The notes beneath the pieces are model-generated. The model was not told where the DNA came from. It saw nothing but the letters and a program-made list of their open reading frames with translations, and did no database searches. The position numbers and the translations under genes are program-made. 7,085 bases of DNA from Chloroflexota bacterium (GTDB lineage Bacteria; Chloroflexota; UBA6077; JACQUR01): positions 1 through 7,085 of the forward strand of contig JACQUR010000327.1 of the NCBI GenBank assembly GCA_016210245.1, read 5' to 3'. Below are positions 6,101-7,085 of this stretch, one piece after another (the first letter of the stretch is position 1; every line of letters begins with the position of its first letter).

Positions 6101-7085
6101 TAGGTGAGCCCGGCGCCCGCCTGGTAGACGGCGTGGAGCGCCCCGGCGGCGTCCAGCGTCCAGGTCGCCCCGCCCGAGACGCTGGTGGCCGGCCCATCCG
6201 TGCTGCTCCAGGTTGCCCCGCCGTCGTTGCTCCAGTTGAGCACCAGGAAGCTCGGGCGGGTGATGACCAGCAGCAGCTTGCCGAAGCTGTCCTGGAGCAG
6301 GCGGGCGCTGTTGTTGAAGCCGGTGGCGAAGGAACTGCTGTTCACGTAGACCACGGTCGGATCGACGATGACCGGGTAGGTGGCCGCGGCCAGGAAGGCC
6401 GGGTCCAGGCGCAGCACCAGCGCGGCCCCGCTGAGGCTGAGGCTGGCCAACCCGGGCCGTCCCAGGGCGTCCTGCGCCGTGGGGGCCAGCACCTGGAAGA
6501 TGGGCAGGCCCTGCCCATCCCGGGCCAGATAGCCCCCCTGCCCGTCCGGCTCGAAGCGCAGCCCGCGCTGCTGCAGGCTGAAGACCACCTGGTCCCCGGC
6601 CGGGCGGCTGGCCAACACCAGCTCCTCCTTGAGGCGGTCGGCAGAGCTGGTCCAGCGCACGCTGAGGCTGCCCACCTGGGCGCTGGCCGTGGCGCCCACG
6701 GACGTGGGGGCGGTGGCCGTCCCGGGCAGGGCGAAGCTCAGCATGGTGTCCGAGTCCAGGTGGGTCAAGCGCACGTTGGCCGCGCCGCTGGCCTTCTCGA
6801 ACAGCTCCAGGCGGTAGCCCTGCGGCTCGGCCCGATAGCGGTACGGTTCGCGGTTGTCCTGGCTCTGGTCGATCAACGCCAGGGTGGTCGAAGGCGCGGT
6901 GGTCGTCGCCGTGGCCGTAGCGCTGACCACGACCACCGGCGTGGCCGTCGCCAGAGCCGTGGGCGTGACGCTGGCGGTGGGCGTGAAGGTCGGCGTAGCT
7001 GTCGCGGTGGCTGTGGCCGTAGCGGTCGGGGTCGGCGTCGGGTTCGCCGTGCTGGTTGGCGTCGCACTGGCCGTGGCGCTGGGCG
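3190..7085 (-). CDS. Rhs/YD-repeat polymorphic toxin, Hint plus HNH nuclease tip (N-terminus beyond right edge)
   Basis: The frame is open to the window edge, so the true start and any signal peptide are outside. The GTG at 6936 is internal and is used here only for numbering. Upstream of it the frame is a Thr/Pro/Ala-rich linker. Then come: a beta-rich domain ending in YPVIVDPTV (187-195); a propeller-like region, about 195-575, with an Asp-box SNDGGATW at 236-243; a FlgD-like Ig domain, about 580-674, with WDGKNDAG; about six YD repeats (TYGYDQLSRL..., 679-790); the Rhs core-associated domain ending in DPSG (about 800-934); a hydrophobic pretoxin segment (935-1013); a Hint domain (1014-1150); and an HNH toxin (1152-1248). 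In this family the Rhs repeats form a shell around the toxin, which is cut free and kills competing cells. No VgrG, PAAR or T6SS gene is visible; surface export by Sec is inferred. Confidence 0.93.
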   Translation of the reverse strand, partial: PSATASATPTSTANPTPTPTATATATATATPTFTPTASVTPTALATATPVVVVSATATATTTAPSTTLALIDQSQDNREPYRYRAEPQGYRLELFEKASGAANVRLTHLDSDTMLSFALPGTATAPTSVGATASAQVGSLSVRWTSSADRLKEELVLASRPAGDQVVFSLQQRGLRFEPDGQGGYLARDGQGLPIFQVLAPTAQDALGRPGLASLSLSGAALVLRLDPAFLAAATYPVIVDPTVVYVNSSSFATGFNNSARLLQDSFGKLLLVITRPSFLVLNWSNDGGATWSSTDGPATSVSGGATWTLDAAGALHAVYQAGAGLTYQRYSLTRATDGSHNILGLVASGPAVGLDTPAGAPRPSLVLDKNDQPAVAWLSTGTDRWEVRFLRAAGDPTLRTNWLNAQGTSTSPDVLGTQMVGNLSGSASLARMPAGAGANADGLYLFWVESQSSQLRWSKAQVQGANYTAWSAPVDSRPAKAATDGVATAADSRNQGIVIAYGSPDPDLFDGLYRKGADDGELTLVPATSNFGSRLSVGVDRGDLYVFYTKTTNELAYRRYLPERGLETTEHVLGSSAVWPTARRELDDGQADVAWVHLNPLAYWEVMHHRFATSRPFIRNLAAGPSPFVPLAGQSTTLSYSLADDVLFGKPLTVSVKVYDSVGGLVRTLVNGSQTVGSQSAAWDGKNDAGAIQPAGTYTARVNATDSEGLAAPEQTVSVTLTRQATTTYGYDQLSRLTSVTPPSGPTGYTYDSVGNRTTRTRGSSTNYSYDWADRITSAGGVSYTVNDNGNLVARGPDTFGYDQANRLKTATIGSTTSTYVYDGDGKRVSATVGTNPTVSYRYDVNQSLPVVLDDGTRKYVWGLGLAYAVDSAGNVEVYHEDGLGSVRAITDASAQVVQTYLSDEFGVPSLTQGTGSQPFQYTGEPRDAETGFVNLRARMYDPATGRFVQRDPFPGFDSDPLSLNRYSYVANDPMNATDPSGQNPLLAACAGGALSSVAVDLAMSWFGGEKVTGSQVLRSAATGCLSGLTGFGLGKAVAALAPRLVGTLSAADNLGGTLASCVINSFSADTPVQTADGPRPIASLKVGDLVLAYDEATGSLGLYPITELISYEDEQVVKLAIDGEVLATTPEHPFFTLEHGWLPAQALTAGLHVRKSDGGFGIVHALALEHQPQRMYNLTVEGAHTFFVGDGQWLVHNGCKTPAAKAWDVARARYWRETAQRPYMDLKYGAPNVVRMRRGLAPQMPNPRTGQAESLELHHLIPRRLGGSNDRRNLIELFADEHERLDLYRRLGGRP
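3193..3483 (-). other. HNH-type nuclease toxin tip of the Rhs protein
   Basis: This encodes the last 97 residues (1152-1248) after the Hint domain. The signature LHHLIPRRLGGSNDRRNL has the tandem His at 1211-1212 and Asn at 1222 and 1226, followed by ADEHERLD with His1235. That is the beta-beta-alpha metal layout of HNH endonucleases common in polymorphic toxins, so DNA cleavage in the target cell is the likely activity. The domain is basic and starts with CKTPAAKAWDVARARYW. GC here is lower than in the Rhs core. Exact toxin subfamily is not recognised. Confidence 0.85.
3199..3204 (-). promoter_or_regulatory. Ribosome-binding site of the immunity gene, inside the toxin 3' end
   Basis: GGAGGG on the minus strand, 5 bases before GTG 3193 and within the last codons of the toxin. 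With the GTGA overlap it suggests that ribosomes finishing the toxin re-initiate on the immunity gene. Confidence 0.65.
3487..3897 (-). other. Pretoxin Hint (Hedgehog/intein-like) autoprotease domain
   Basis: Residues 1014-1150 run from Cys1014 (CVINSFSADTPVQTADG) to His1149-Asn1150 (FFVGDGQWLVHN). The block-B motif TPEHPFF puts Thr1082 and His1085 in the TxxH positions. These are the residues used by Hint folds for an N-to-S acyl shift and Asn cyclisation. Cleavage after Asn1150 would release the HNH tip. The next residues are Gly1151 and Cys1152, so the usual +1 nucleophile of splicing is not directly adjacent, which favours cleavage over splicing. Confidence 0.85.
4135..4902 (-). other. 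YD repeats and Rhs core-associated domain
   Basis: Residues 679-790 hold about six YD repeats of the form YxYDxxxRxxx (TTYGYDQLSRL, TGYTYDSVGNR, TNYSYDWADRI, TFGYDQANRL, STYVYDGDGKR and a degenerate YTVNDNGNL). Residues 800-934 are the core domain (VYHEDGLGSVRAITD, YTGEPRDAETGFVNLRARMYD, GRFVQRDPF, NRYSYVANDPMNATDPSG). The core is the conserved boundary, after which the variable tip begins. Confidence 0.95.
6889..7085 (-). repeat. Thr/Pro/Ala-rich low-complexity coding linker of the Rhs protein
   Basis: On the minus strand this is a degenerate repeat of GCCACG, CCCACG and ACCGCG-like units that stays open in the Rhs frame to the window edge. It reads as alternating Thr with Ala or Pro (for example TPTPTPTATATATATATPTF). 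Such linkers are common between the export region and large ectodomains of Chloroflexota surface proteins, where they may be extended or glycosylated. It shows that the Rhs coding region does not start inside this window. Confidence 0.85.

Overview
The window is GC-rich DNA with every recognisable gene on the minus strand. Transcription order is: (1) a very large Rhs/YD-repeat polymorphic toxin that enters from beyond the right edge (3190 to >7085); (2) a small, probably immunity, gene fused to it by a 4-base GTGA overlap (2732-3193); (3) a 278-base gap with no convincing gene (2454-2731); (4) a GT87/DUF2029-type polytopic membrane glycosyltransferase (1163-2452); (5) an 85-base gap holding much of a long imperfect hairpin; (6) a LuxR/NarL-type response regulator (97-1077); (7) the first 19 codons of a likely IS630-type transposase leaving at the left edge (1-57).

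Organism: the long Thr/Pro/Ala-rich linker, the large Sec-type-looking Rhs protein with a sialidase-like propeller and no sign of T6SS partners, the GT87 enzyme and the short tandem octamer/heptamer repeats all fit a Chloroflexota bacterium (Roseiflexaceae/Anaerolineae-like). This is inference from style, not a database match.

The clearest system is the contact or secreted toxin cassette. Its order is Thr/Pro-rich linker, beta-rich N-domain, Asp-box propeller, FlgD-like Ig domain, YD repeats, Rhs core ending in DPSG, hydrophobic pretoxin segment, Hint autoprotease, HNH nuclease tip, then an overlapping acidic immunity gene. Hand-counted GC falls at the Hint/toxin junction and stays low through the immunity gene, as expected of a swappable tip-plus-immunity module.

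The second theme is repeats around the response regulator. An array of four octamers encodes part of its C-terminal tail. Four tandem heptamers encode part of its N-terminal extension. Two opposed octamer modules just upstream form a 24-bp inverted repeat with one mismatch; its right arm also encodes the last residues of the glycosyltransferase. The regulator itself has Glu where the phosphoacceptor Asp is expected, so it may work without phosphorylation.
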